Shown one piece after another: positions 12,087 to 22,711 of a DNA stretch of 64,000 nt (positions are counted from its first letter, which is position 1; the number at the start of each line of letters is the position of its first letter). The position numbers and the translations under genes were made by a program. This DNA comes from Petrolisthes cinctipes (lineage: Eukaryota; Arthropoda; Malacostraca; Decapoda; Porcellanidae), in assembly GCA_033782935.1 (NCBI GenBank), contig JAWQEG010000286.1, positions 1,005,501-1,069,500 of the forward strand, written 5' to 3'. The notes under the pieces were generated by a model. That model was not told where the DNA came from. It did no database searches and saw only the letters and a list, made by a program, of their open reading frames with translations.

Positions 12087-13575
12087 GCCAGCCATCAGCG
12101 GCCCCCCAGTGGGGGAGTGGACAGATATGGCTGCAGGCGGGGGATGGAGGCAGGTGGTAGACGACAGGATGTACAGGGAGAATTAGAAAGGGAAGAGGTT
12201 AGGAAAGCAATAGGGAACTTGAAGATGGGAAAGGCACCGGGGGTGGATGGGATAACTGCTGAAATGCTAAAGTGTGGGGGGGAGGTAGTGGTGGAGTGGA
12301 TGTTGCTTATATGCACATTGGCTTGGAGGCAGGGAGAGGTGCCAGAGGATTGGAGGAGAGCCATAATTGTACCTTTCTATAAGGGGAAGGGGAATAAGGA
12401 GGAGTGTGGTAGTTATAGGGGAATAAGCCTTCTTAGTGTACCGGGGAAGGTATATGGGAAGGTTCTTACTGAAAGACTGGTTGATGTAACAGGGAATAAA
12501 GTTAGTGAGGAGCAGGGAGGGTTCAGAAAGGGTAGAGGATGTGTGGACCAAATATATGCATTAAAATCAATAGTGGAGAAATATATTGGGAAGGGTAGAA
12601 AGTTGTATGCTGCCTTCATGGACTTGGAGGAGGCATACGATAGGGTTGATAGGAAAGCTATGTCAGAGGTGTTGAGAATTTATTGTGTTGGGGGGTCTTT
12701 GCTGAAAGGCATTGAGGCCTTTTATGCAGAGGCAACAGCATGTGTACGGGTAGAGGGTGATCTAAGTGAGAGTTTTAATATTAGTGTAGGGCTGAGACAG
12801 GGATGTGTTATGTCACCATAGTTGTTCAATATATATATGGATGGTTGTATGAGAGAGATGAAAGCCAAAGTGAATGGTTTGGAGGTGAAGTTGAGGCTGA
12901 ATGAAGCAAATTGGTCCTTGAAGTTTATTTGCGGATGACACCGTGTTGATGGCTGAGAGTCAAAGGGAGTTACAGAGAGTGGTAGACGAATTTCAGTCTG
13001 TGTGTAAACGAAGGAAACTGAAGGTGAATGTTGGCAAAAGTAAATCGATGGTGTATGAGAGAGCAGAAACTGAAGTGATTGACTTTGCTACACCTTACAG
13101 AGTGGGAGTACCAACTGGGACTAAAGGTGAGATAACTCTGAGGGGTGAGAGGATGGAGGAAGTGAAGGAATTTAAGTACCTGGGTACAGTTCTGTGTAAA
13201 CATGGAAGTATGGAAGGAGAAATTAGGGAGAGAGCAGTGAAGGGTAGACAGGTCATAGGATCATTGGGAAGGATTATGAAGGGTAGAAGTGTGAGTATGG
13301 AGGTGAAAAGGGGACTGAGAAATAGTATAATCCTGCCGACACTGATATATGCATCAGAGACATGGATATGGAGTAGGGCGTATCAATCTAGAATAGGTGC
13401 TGTGGAAATGAGTTACTTGAGAGGAGCATGTGGGGTGTCTAGGTTGGATGGAGAAAGAAATGAAAGTGTATACGAGAGATATGGTATGAGTGAGAAGGCA
13501 ATTGTTATTGAGTGTGAAGTGGTTGAGAGAGTGAAGCGAAATACACTGAGATGGTTTGGACATGTGGAGAGAATG
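12087..13575 (+). pseudogene. RTE-type LINE reverse transcriptase, left copy (RTE-L), part 1
   Basis: Encodes an RTE-clade reverse transcriptase with KMGKAPGVDGI, SYRGISLLSVPGKVYG, EEQGGFRKGRGCVDQ, AFMDLEEAYDRVDR and GLRQGCVMSP. The C-terminal RTE signature is also present (RNTLRWFGHVERM). It is dead: TAG replaces Trp after CVMSP at about 12820, and a frameshift lies before the FADD motif at about 12925. The 5' endonuclease part seen in the right copy is absent. It is interrupted by Gypsy-1 at 13575 and resumes at 22488. The FADD frameshift is shared with the right copy. Confidence 0.88.
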
Positions 13576-14921
13576 TGTAACGACTCGAAAATATATGGAT
13601 AATGAATGAGCGTTAACACAAAAAAAAAAATTATTGGTATCTTTTTAAGCCTTCCTCGTCCCGGCCAGGCGGTAGGAGAATTGAGAATGATATAGGAAAG
13701 GGGGCAAATACACTAAGAAGTCTATAAAGTTTTCCCATTGAATTTATTACACACACACGATATTAATGAAGAATCTACTATAAATGATAATTATGCGGAA
13801 CTTTAGCTTGGAATTAACTAAAAAAAATAAGAACAATGATGACCAGAATCAACCTTATAACTATACTTAGAATTTAACTTAGAATTATACTTAGAATTAG
13901 ACTTGGAACTACACTTAGAATTTAACTTAGAATTATACTTAGAATTAGACTTAGAACTATACTTAGAATTAAACTTAGAACTATACTTAGAATTAAACTT
14001 AGAACTACACTTACTCCTACTGAGAACACATGTACAAGAAAATAATTTCACCAAAGAATGACAAAAGAAAATCACATAGAAATTAATCACACAGAAATAA
14101 ACACTCACGGCGGGCAATGTACCCCGAACCGTAATATGGATATCGAGAACTACCACTAAGAATTTACTTTCCCAGATATCTTTGACTTGCACGACCTCGT
14201 GGACCAGAACACCACCTGTTTGAAGGTGAAGCCGGAGAGAGAATCAGTTCTTAATTTATCACTGTTATCATAGGGCAAATTATTAATTTTAATACAGCAA
14301 GCACTTATTAGACACTTACTCTTTAGTTATGGAATATTATTATTGCTTTAAGTACACTAATTATTATAGTTAACACAGACTGTTTTCAACCGTACCTGTT
14401 TGAAGGGGAAGCCGGAGAGAGAATGAGTTCTCCCCAAGCTCAACGAAATATTGGAACATAAATTACTTCGTCAATAACCCTCTGGGACTGCTAATTACTT
14501 TTGTAGTGAGTTTTTAAAATAAGATAGGAGATGGGGTGAGTCAGGTAAGTGGTCTCGGAGGTTAGTTAACTACCCATTATGCTAATCAGGAAATAACATA
14601 CATTGTTTTAAAGACTCCGCTATACTCGCTCGAATTCCATATAAGCTGATGCAATACTCATACTCATTACATCATGGTTGTTACCACGTCCTCCTGATCA
14701 ACCCATCTCCCAAAATACATACACATAATTAATTTCCTACCTATTATAATAACTAACATGTCTATATTATATATATACAAACATTATACATTACCAGTAA
14801 TAACTACTCTCACGTTTTCTTTTTCTTCGGCCATGACTTCAACTCGAGGATGGACAAGAAAAAAAAATAAAAGGGGTAACTCAAAGAGATCCATTGAATA
14901 AAAATAAAAAGGAGTGTTACA
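13576..14921 (-). repeat. Gypsy-1 3' LTR
   Basis: A 1346-bp LTR bounded by TGTAAC and GTTACA. Inside are a short tandem array of ACTTAGAATTA-type units (about 13863-14012) and two direct copies of CTGTTTGAAGG(T/G)GAAGCCGG (about 14216 and 14397). It differs from the 5' LTR by a few substitutions and a net 15 bp, part of it in the short tandem array. Confidence 0.92.
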
Positions 14922-15589
14922 CACGTCCATTCCCCGGAGTTAAAACTCACGGCAAAAGTTATGCCCTTTACATCACATATCATTTCACTTAACTTAGTTA
15001 GACCATACACACTACCTACTGAACAACTTATACTTTGTCCCACCCTAAGTTCCCTAAGAGTCACCTGACTCGCATTACTTTCCCCGTGAGAAAATATGCC
15101 ATCTCCCATTTTTAATAAGTCAGAAATTGTGTCATGTACCCCAGTCACCTTCACTCTACGAGTAATCTATGGAGTTGTCCACTGACTTCTCCGTCACTCT
15201 CATATTATCCTAGCCTATGTCAAGAAAATAATCTTTTACATTCATCACATTCAACACATTCAGCTGCACTCACCTAATTCACTTCCTTAACAAAATTTAG
15301 GCATAGGCAATATGTCCTTAAGTGAAACTTAGGACCACGCATGAGGTGATGACTGTGAATTGAGAACAGAATTATCCTAGGTTCGCTTGAATTAAGACAC
15401 ATGATTGAACTACACAACTCTGGAAAAGAATACTGATATACCTGAGAATACTTAAGAATAGAACATGAAAAAATGAGACAAGAGCACAGTTGACCTTCGA
15501 TCAATGCTAGTGGTAAAACTTCCCAATACTAAACTCATGACTGTCCACTGCTGTACACACATATCTCAACCATTTCTTCATATCACTGG
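14922..15589 (-). other. Gypsy-1 region between integrase and 3' LTR
   Basis: About 670 bases with no convincing gene. A weak purine-rich stretch (GGGGAATGGA on the minus strand) next to the LTR may be the polypurine tract. Open frames here lack an ATG and known motifs. No env-like membrane segment is seen. Confidence 0.55.
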
Positions 15590-18397
15590 CTAACATTCCT
15601 CAATAAGTCGTCTGGGAGGATGACGACGGCGAGGAGGTAGGTAAGCATCTTCCTCCTCCTCCTCAAGTTCTCCCATTTGTGTCTCTTCCAACTCGGGAAT
15701 AATCTCAGTCCAACTCACATACGGCTTAACCTTTTCTGCGGCTCGTTGCACTTGTTTTCCCGAATAAGGGTACTCCACAATATACACTAGGCCGTCTCTG
15801 ATAACTTCTAACACTCGGTAGGGTCCCTTCCACCTTGCATTCAGTTTGCTACAGGTACCAGGTAAGGAAGTTTCTAATTTAACCCACACAAGAGATCCAA
15901 CTTCCACCTTATCTGCACGGCGTTTCTTATTTGCAAAAGCTCGGTACCTCCGCTGTGACTTCACGCTAGCGTCCTTTATCATCCTCTTTAACTTCTGAGA
16001 ATCACTGACTTCAGATTTCACGGTTAAGAGGGGTGCGGTCACTGAATGGGATGGTTGTCTAGCATAGAACGCCTCATAGGATGAAACTCCGGTACTACTG
16101 TGCACAGCCAAATTCATGTATGATTGGCATTCTCCCAGGAAAGCGGGCCACCTCAAAGGATAACCCTTGCACAGTTGGGCGAGCACGGTCTTGAGGGTTC
16201 TGTGCATGCGCTCGATCAGTCCGTTGGCTTGGGGGTGATATGGGGTGGTGTAGATGATTTCAATGCCATGCTGGTCAGCCCACCTCCTTAGCTCTTGCCC
16301 AGTGAATTCCATGGCGTTGTCACACAAGATGGCGTCAGGTCTCCCGAAGTCAATGATATATTGGGAAAGTCTATCTACTATACCATGAGCATGTTTGGTT
16401 TTCAATGGATAAACCTTAACAAACCTAGAATAATGGTCAATAGTAGTGAGGATATATCTTTGCCCATCCTGGCCTGCTGTCATATCAGTGAGATCAATAG
16501 CTACTCTCTGCATTGGTTGGGATACAATTGGTAATTCCCTATACTGCTGTGACATTCCTAGGGTATGTTTGAACTGTTGACAAGTGACACATTTCTTAAG
16601 ATATTATATTACATCAGATTTGATTGATGGCCAATAAAAGAGTTCTTCTGTCTTTTTGATTGATTTGAACTGTCCAAAGTGTCCAGTTTGGTCATGAGCT
16701 ACTTCCAAGGCTTTTCTGACTAACTGACGAGGCACAACTACTGTATAGTTCAAACTGGCATCCCTAGCTTCCCTAACATAATACAACACTCCATTCATGA
16801 CTTCAAATTGATCTAAAGTGGCTCTGGGAATCTTTCGTCCTGGTAATTTTCCACTTTGTAGATAATTTGAAACTTCCTCCCAAGTCTGATCTTTACGTTG
16901 TTCTTGGACAAACTCTTCACGTGTTAGACCTAACCAGGTAACAAGTGGCTGATGTGTTACCAGTTTGACTGGGCGTGACAACTGGTCTGCCACTACATTC
17001 TCCTTACCCTTGACATACTTAACATAGAAATTGTACTCGCGCATTTCCAACATCCATCTCGTTACTCTAGGTGATTTTGTGCGTCTACGAAAGATATTGG
17101 TGATTGGTTGATGATCCGTCTGAATTTCAAAACGAGCTCCCCAGAGATAATGATGAAAGTGACGGCAAGCTAAAACTATTGCTAACGCTTCCTTATCGGT
17201 AACTGAGTAACGTCGCTCACATGAACTAATCTTCTTAGAGAAATAACCTAGAGGTTTGACACTCCCGTCTAACTGAACCTGATGTAGAACAGCTCCAACA
17301 CATTCATCACTGGCATCAGTCACTAAAACGAGTGGAAATTCGGGTTGATAATTTACTAGGACTGGCATAGACGTCAGTTTTCCCTTAAGTGTTTCGAAAG
17401 CCTCTTGACATTTGTCCGTCCACTTGAAGCTGACTTTGGATTTCATAAGGTTGGTTATTGGTGTAGCAATTTTCGAGAAATTCGGGACAAATTTACGGTA
17501 GAATCTACACATACCTACGAATCTCCTAACTTCCTTGACATTCTGAGGTGGTTTCAACAGACTAATGGCTTCTAAGTTCCTTGGATCTGGTGTACTACCT
17601 TCCCTGGACACTCTATGACCTAAAAACTTCACCTCCCGTTTGACAAAATCACACTTGGTCAGATTCAATTTTACTCCTCTGTCTTCTAGCAAATTGAAAA
17701 GCTTTTCTAGCCTATCCATCAATTGATCAATATCTCCAGCCCATAAAATGATATCATCTAAATAATTCTTGACCCAGCCTTCTCTCAACAAGGGCGCGAG
17801 GATTTCTGCCATTTTGTGCGAAAAGATCGCGGGTGCACAACTTAATCCGAAAGGAAGTCTACAGAAACGGTACAAGGATACACCATCGGAGAAGGTGGTT
17901 ACATCCCTACTATCCTCATCTAATACTATCTGAAAGTAAGCATCCTTTAAATCAAGGGTAGCATAATATTGATGTCCTGACGCAACATTCACTAGATCTT
18001 CAAGTCGGGGCAAAGGATGAATATCAGCAGCTAAGTATTCGTTTACCTTTCTTAAGTCTAGACACATCCGTTTACTACCATTTGGTTTGTTCACTAACAC
18101 GATAGGGGATAACCACGCTGCGCTTGAGGGTTCAATCACGCCTCTTTCCTCCATATCTGTCAACATTTGTGAAATTAACTTCTTTGCATGCTCCGGATAT
18201 CGATATATTGGTGTCCTACAAGGATTTGGGTCCGATACTGAAATGTGGGCTGGTTCCCCTGAGATGGTACCCATTTCCTCACTGTTTACCATGAACAAGT
18301 TCTCGTGAGATACGACTGTGTTTGACAATTTTTCTTGTTGTTCGCTAGATAAGTGAGTCCAGTTCTGTTCGCGGATTAATTTCTGCAATCCTTCTCT
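15590..18397 (-). pseudogene. pol: Gypsy-1 pol: reverse transcriptase, RNase H, integrase
   Basis: The frame is continuous with protease but separated from it by a TGA at 18398-18400. RT motifs include PIVLVNKPNGSKRMCLDLRKVN and the active site YLDD. The RNase H part has LVTDASDECVGAVL and ALAIVLACRHFHHYL. The integrase has its HH-CC zinc site (ending CVTC) and a DDE core with Asp in the DLTDM and CDNAMEF blocks and Glu in GLIERMHRTLK. One in-frame TAA at 16604-16606 cuts it inside the integrase zinc site; both sides share the same frame. Otherwise it looks full length. No chromodomain is obvious at the C-terminus, which ends in acidic and basic runs. Confidence 0.92.
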
Positions 18398-19195
18398 TCA
18401 AGTTCCCTCATCACCAGTACAATCATTCTTAGGCAACAATTCATTCTCAATTTGAGTGTGACATACCTGAGTAAATGAATCCTCTACTGAGTCAGAGTAG
18501 TGATCATAACGAGCTACAATGGTCCCTGCCTTAATGAATTTATGCACCTTAGATGGGTTGTCCATAAGTATGGGGATAGTCTGTCTATGATCGACCTCCA
18601 CTAACATTGCACACGTCTGAGATGAATATTTGGGCTGAGGATACACTACTAAGCTAGATCCTGTCTGTTCACTGATGTCAACCCGAATTACCTTGACTTT
18701 GTACGGTTCCAAATGTATCATTTCCTTAAGCTGGACCTGATTAGTTGCTTGACTCTGCATTACATTAGGGTTTGGTACTCTAACTTTCCTTACACTAGCG
18801 AGAGTTGTGCGGACATGGGCTACGTTGTAAGCAGTTCCTCCCCAAACCATGATCTTTTCCCGAGGACACCAAGTCAAGTTTGATCGCTGAACAACATCAC
18901 ATCCCAACAATAGATCCTGGTTAAGATAAACGTCGGGTACTACTGCGATCCACGGTGAATAGACTTCCTGATCTCCCACGTGAATGTTTACTCTCACCAT
19001 TCCCAAAACTTTCAATGGATCACCATTTACTGCAACTAATGATGGCAACACCTTAGACTTATCCAATTCAAGACCCAATCTCTTCATAGTACTTCTTTTA
19101 ATCAATGTTGCTCCACTACCGGTGTCCAATAACGCAGCACACAATTTATTATTGACAATGAGATTTATTACAGGCGAGAGATCAGCGTAGCCTAG
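18398..19195 (-). CDS. Gypsy-1 aspartic protease region
   Basis: Contains the retropepsin active site ALLDTGSGATLIKR followed by a typical protease core (DLLLGCDVV). It is in the same frame as gag, separated by the TGA at 19196-19198, and in the same frame as RT, separated by the TGA at 18398-18400. No ATG lies upstream of the active site after the gag stop, so expression as a Gag fusion by stop-codon readthrough is plausible. The second TGA (ACT TGA AGA) is more simply read as a mutation within pol. Confidence 0.85.
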   Translation of the reverse strand, partial: LGYADLSPVINLIVNNKLCAALLDTGSGATLIKRSTMKRLGLELDKSKVLPSLVAVNGDPLKVLGMVRVNIHVGDQEVYSPWIAVVPDVYLNQDLLLGCDVVQRSNLTWCPREKIMVWGGTAYNVAHVRTTLASVRKVRVPNPNVMQSQATNQVQLKEMIHLEPYKVKVIRVDISEQTGSSLVVYPQPKYSSQTCAMLVEVDHRQTIPILMDNPSKVHKFIKAGTIVARYDHYSDSVEDSFTQVCHTQIENELLPKNDCTGDEGT

Positions 19196-20488
19196 TCATG
19201 AGGTAGGATTCCGGACTAATACGTCGGCGGTTCCTCCTGACTTGCTCGTGTTATTCACTGAACTGGCATTTACTGTGGGTGGAGTCTGATTACGTGAACC
19301 AGGAGTTTGATACTGTCGCGTGGAAGAAGAACGAGCGGCTTTTCCCGGACAAGTTGGGTTACCTCGTCTACATCCCAATCTCAAGCACTCAAAGCAGTGT
19401 CCCCTAGGTGGTTTTCTCCAACAATCTCTCAAGAAATGAGTCTCATTTTGACGGAATGCACAATATTTAGGTAGGGTTGGGCCTGATCTCGGGGCAAATG
19501 GCTGGCTAACCTGCTGTTGTAATTTATTTAGTTTGTCTGTGAGTTCTGCTAAACTATCCTCTGACTTCGTAGATACTGGTACTTCTGACTGCTCATCCCC
19601 TAGGTTTTTCGAACTACCCCCAGTCTTGGTTAGAGAGCTAGGCACTGAATTAACTGCAACTTGAGTTTTGAGAAGCATAGCCCGTTCATTCTCTACATGA
19701 CCAAGGAATTTGTTTAGAGGAATACTGTCATCCACAAAGACCTCTAAGAGATCCCTACTACCTCGTGGAAAACCTTGCAACAACTTCCTTTTCAGTAGCC
19801 TATCCCTATCTGGAAGTGTCTCACTGTGAAACGTTCCTCTGATCGCTGCGTACTGACATTTGAACTTATGCACGAAAGACTGTGGGCTACTCATCCAGTC
19901 ATAATTTAAAGAATCGTTTTGTCTCCACGCTTGGTCAAAGTTAAGTTCTACACCAAATTTCCTAGTAAGATACTGTTTCAGTTCATCCCACTTCTTTATC
20001 TCTCCATGCTTCTGTGCTGTATGAATCATTACCGCCATCTCATGATCTACTCTTGATTTTGCCACCTCTAACCTAGTATCAGAATCAATTGTACAATGTT
20101 CGACCTGTTCGAAAAACATCTGCAACTTTGCAGCTGAATCTAACCCATGTAATGCTTCTAACTCCAGAATTTTAATGTCACGAGGTTTAACTAAGACTTC
20201 TGAAGGTGTTTTTACTGGTGTACTAGTCATGTTTGGGACTAACATTGTTGAACACCCAGAGACAGAATCTCTCCCACCTGGTGAACTCCTAGGAAGAACA
20301 GTGTCAGGGTTGGTTAATTTTTCCATTTCCTCTAGCCTAACTGATACACCTTGAACTTTGTCCACTAAAACTCGCATGGTATCTATTAACACCTGATTAT
20401 CAACTGCCTGATGTTCCACTTCACCATACTGATTCCCACTGTACTTAACTTCATCCTCCAACACTATAAGCTTTTCTTCCCAATCCAT
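19196..20488 (-). CDS. gag: Gypsy-1 Gag
   Basis: A 430-residue structural protein starting at a true ATG (MDWEEKLIVLEDEV), with an N-terminal coiled-coil-like segment and a central capsid-like helical region (about residues 95-270: LEALHGLDSAAKLQMFFEQV and onward). Near the C-terminus are two cysteine-rich knuckle-like motifs (CAFRQNETHFLRDC and CFECLRLGCRRGNPTC). It would form the particle that packages element RNA. The stop is TGA followed by CTAG, a known leaky context, and the frame continues open into protease. Confidence 0.88.
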   Translation of the reverse strand: MDWEEKLIVLEDEVKYSGNQYGEVEHQAVDNQVLIDTMRVLVDKVQGVSVRLEEMEKLTNPDTVLPRSSPGGRDSVSGCSTMLVPNMTSTPVKTPSEVLVKPRDIKILELEALHGLDSAAKLQMFFEQVEHCTIDSDTRLEVAKSRVDHEMAVMIHTAQKHGEIKKWDELKQYLTRKFGVELNFDQAWRQNDSLNYDWMSSPQSFVHKFKCQYAAIRGTFHSETLPDRDRLLKRKLLQGFPRGSRDLLEVFVDDSIPLNKFLGHVENERAMLLKTQVAVNSVPSSLTKTGGSSKNLGDEQSEVPVSTKSEDSLAELTDKLNKLQQQVSQPFAPRSGPTLPKYCAFRQNETHFLRDCWRKPPRGHCFECLRLGCRRGNPTCPGKAARSSSTRQYQTPGSRNQTPPTVNASSVNNTSKSGGTADVLVRNPTS

Positions 20489-20527
20489 ACTGTACTAGTC
20501 TTTTTACTCTTACTTCCACTGTAAAAT

Positions 20528-21068
20528 TTATTCTCGCTGTTGTTTTACCTTCCGTATATTCATAGCCAACTTCTGCTGGATCAAAGCCTTGGCACTAGTT
20601 CCAAAATGCACCCCATCTCTTCCCAAAGTGAACACGATGCTATTAAAATTTATACACATGAACTGTTTACATTTAATCAAAGCTTTGTTTACCGCTCGTT
20701 TGATTTTCTTATAACTCTCATTCGAAATTACTGGGTTTCTAGCCTGATATATCCTGTTTCCTGTTTTCGATTTCCACAATGATGACTTTAGAACCACAGT
20801 TTTGCTCAATTACTCTACCGATTTCCAGAATTTTCTCAGCTAAGTCATACGAACGTGTATCCGGGTTAATATCATTACTGCCAATCCAGAGTATGGTGAG
20901 CTCATGTTTCCACGATAGAATCTGACTTAACCTATCATCATTCAAGAAATTCCCCGCTTTTGCTCCAGGTGCCCTAAATATTCTCACTTCTGTATTTTCA
21001 ATTTCCACATCTAAGCCTCGTGGTACCTGGCTGTGTCCCGCAATTGCCACTCGGAACAATACTCACAT
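20528..21068 (-). pseudogene. SGNH/GDSL-hydrolase-like ORF upstream of gag in Gypsy-1
   Basis: About 178 codons between the primer-binding region and gag. SGNH blocks are in order: a nucleophile block VAIAGHSQV (Ser in GHS, where GDS is usual), a Gly in APGAKAGNF, block III IGSNDI (GxND) and block V RDGVHFGTSA (DxxH). Predicted catalytic Ser, Asp and His and oxyanion Gly and Asn are therefore all present. It has a frameshift near 20770-20800, and the only in-frame ATG (21066-21068) is followed at once by TGA. SGNH enzymes cleave esters of lipids or sugars; the role here is unknown. Such a domain is not a standard part of Ty3/Gypsy elements. Confidence 0.72.
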
Positions 21069-21129
21069 TAACGTCCCCAACCCTATAACACTCTGTTTCC
21101 TCCAATACAGCTGGCCAAAACTCTTAGCT

Positions 21130-21152
21130 TATCCCACCTTCGCTGCCACCAG
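21130..21152 (-). promoter_or_regulatory. Gypsy-1 candidate primer-binding site
   Basis: Read on the minus strand, one base after the 5' LTR end comes TGGTGGCAGCGAAGGTGGGA. Its first 11 bases fit the reverse complement of a tRNA-Leu 3' end (CGCTGCCACCA). Position and sequence support a tRNA primer site; the tRNA assignment is from memory of tRNA 3' ends. Confidence 0.6.
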
Positions 21153-22483
21153 TGTAACGACTCGAAAATATATGGATAATGAATGAGCGTTAACACAAAA
21201 AAAAATTATTGGTATCTTTTTAAGCCTTCCTCGTCCCGGCCAGGCGGTAGGAGAATTGAGAATGATATAGGAATGGGGGCAAATACACTAAGATGTCTAT
21301 AAAGTTTTCCCAATGAATTTGTTACACACACACGATATTAATGAAGAATCTACTATAAATGATAATTATGCGGAACTTTAGCTTGGAATTAACTAACAAA
21401 AATAAGAACAATGATGACCAGAATCAACCTTATAACTATACTTAGAATTTAACTTAGAATTATACTTAGAATTAGACTTGGAACTATACTTAGAATTATA
21501 CTTAGAATTAGACTTAGAACTATACTTAGAGTTAAACTTAGAACTACACTTAGAATTAAACTTAGAACTACACTTACTCCTACTGAGAACACATGTACAA
21601 GAAAATAATTTCACCAAAGAATGACAAAAGAAAATCACATAGAAATTAATCACACAGAAATAAACACTCACGGCGGGCAATGTACCCCGAACCGTAATAT
21701 GGATATCGAGAACTACCACTAAGAAGTTACTTTCCCAGATATCTTTGACTCGCACGACCTCGTGGACCAGAACACCACCTGTTTGAAGGTGAAGCCGGAG
21801 AGAGAATCAGTTCTTAATTTATCACTGTTATCATAGGTCAAATTATTAATTTTAATACAGCAAGCACTTATTAGACACTTACTCTTTAGTTATGGAATAT
21901 TATTATTGCTTTAAGTACACTAATTATTATAGTTAACACAGACTGTTTTCAACCGTACCTGTTTGAAGGGGAAGCCGGAGAGAGAATGAGTTCTCCCCAA
22001 GCTCAACGAAATATTGGAACATAAATTACTTCGTCAATAACCCTCTGGGACTGCTAATTACTTTTGTAGTGAGTTTTTAAAATAAGATAGGAGATAGGGT
22101 GAGTCAGGTAAGTGGTCTCGGAGGTTAGTTAACTACCCATTATGCTAATCAGGAAATAACATACATTGTTTTAAAGACTCCGCTATACTCGCTCGAATTC
22201 CATATAAGCTGATGCAATACTCATACTCATTACATCATGGTTGTTACCACGTCCTCCTGATCAACCCATCTCCCAAAATACATACACATAATTAATTTCC
22301 TACCTATTATAATAACTAACATGTCTATATTATATATATACAAACATTATACATTACCAGTAATAACTACTCTCACGTTTTCTTTTTCTTCGGCCATGAC
22401 TTCAACTCGAGGATGGACAAGAAAAAAAAATAAAAGGGGTAACTCAAAGAGATCCATTGAATAAAAATAAAAAGGAGCGTTAC
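21153..22483 (-). repeat. Gypsy-1 5' LTR
   Basis: A 1331-bp copy of the LTR at 13576-14921, with the same TGTAAC and GTTACA ends. It has a few substitutions and a shorter ACTTAGAATTA-type array (about 21430-21575). It lies upstream of the element on the minus strand and should hold its promoter. Confidence 0.92.
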
Positions 22484-22487
22484 AAAT

Positions 22488-22711
22488 GCAAGGCGAGGAA
22501 TTTGTAAAGAAGGTGTATGGAAGTGAAGTTGTGTTACCTGGTGTGAGAGGCAGACCGCCGGTTAGATGGCAGAACAGAGTGGAAGAGTATGTAAAGGAGA
22601 GAAACGTGAGGAGCAGACGAGGGCTTGATCAAGTAAGGAGGGAGTGTTGAAACGGGGAAAACTGGAGACACTTCTGCAGTGGCCACCCACTTGGGGGAGT
22701 TCCCGGAGGGA
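22488..22711 (+). pseudogene. RTE-type LINE, left copy, part 2 (3' end)
   Basis: Continues RTE-L after the Gypsy-1 insertion: GEEFVKKVYGSEVVLPGVRG, then a conserved RTE C-terminus ending near 22650. The 3' flank (GGGAGTTCCCGGAGGG) runs directly into satellite. The right copy has the same end plus a (TAGA)n tail. Confidence 0.85.

Larger units (their letters stand above)
13576..22483 (-). mobile_element. Gypsy-1: near-intact Ty3/Gypsy LTR retrotransposon
   Basis: An 8.9-kb LTR element on the minus strand inserted in RTE-L. Both LTRs start TGTAAC and end GTTACA, and the element is flanked by a 4-bp target duplication AATG (13572-13575 and 22484-22487). The uninterrupted RTE sequence is seen in the right copy near 33330. 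Order in its own direction: 5' LTR, candidate tRNA-Leu primer site, SGNH-hydrolase-like ORF, gag, protease, RT-RNaseH-integrase, 3' LTR. LTRs look about 98-99% identical by eye, so insertion is recent and postdates the inverted duplication. Confidence 0.93.

Noticed and set aside
13818..14192. Ser/Lys/Asn-rich frame in the Gypsy-1 LTR (also 21393-21755)
   Set aside because: It translates the ACTTAGAATTA-type tandem array in the LTR. Copy number differs between LTRs, and there is no gene signature.
14810..15154. 114-residue frame between integrase and the 3' LTR, considered as env
   Set aside because: No ATG, no signal peptide or fusion-type membrane segment, and it runs into the LTR.
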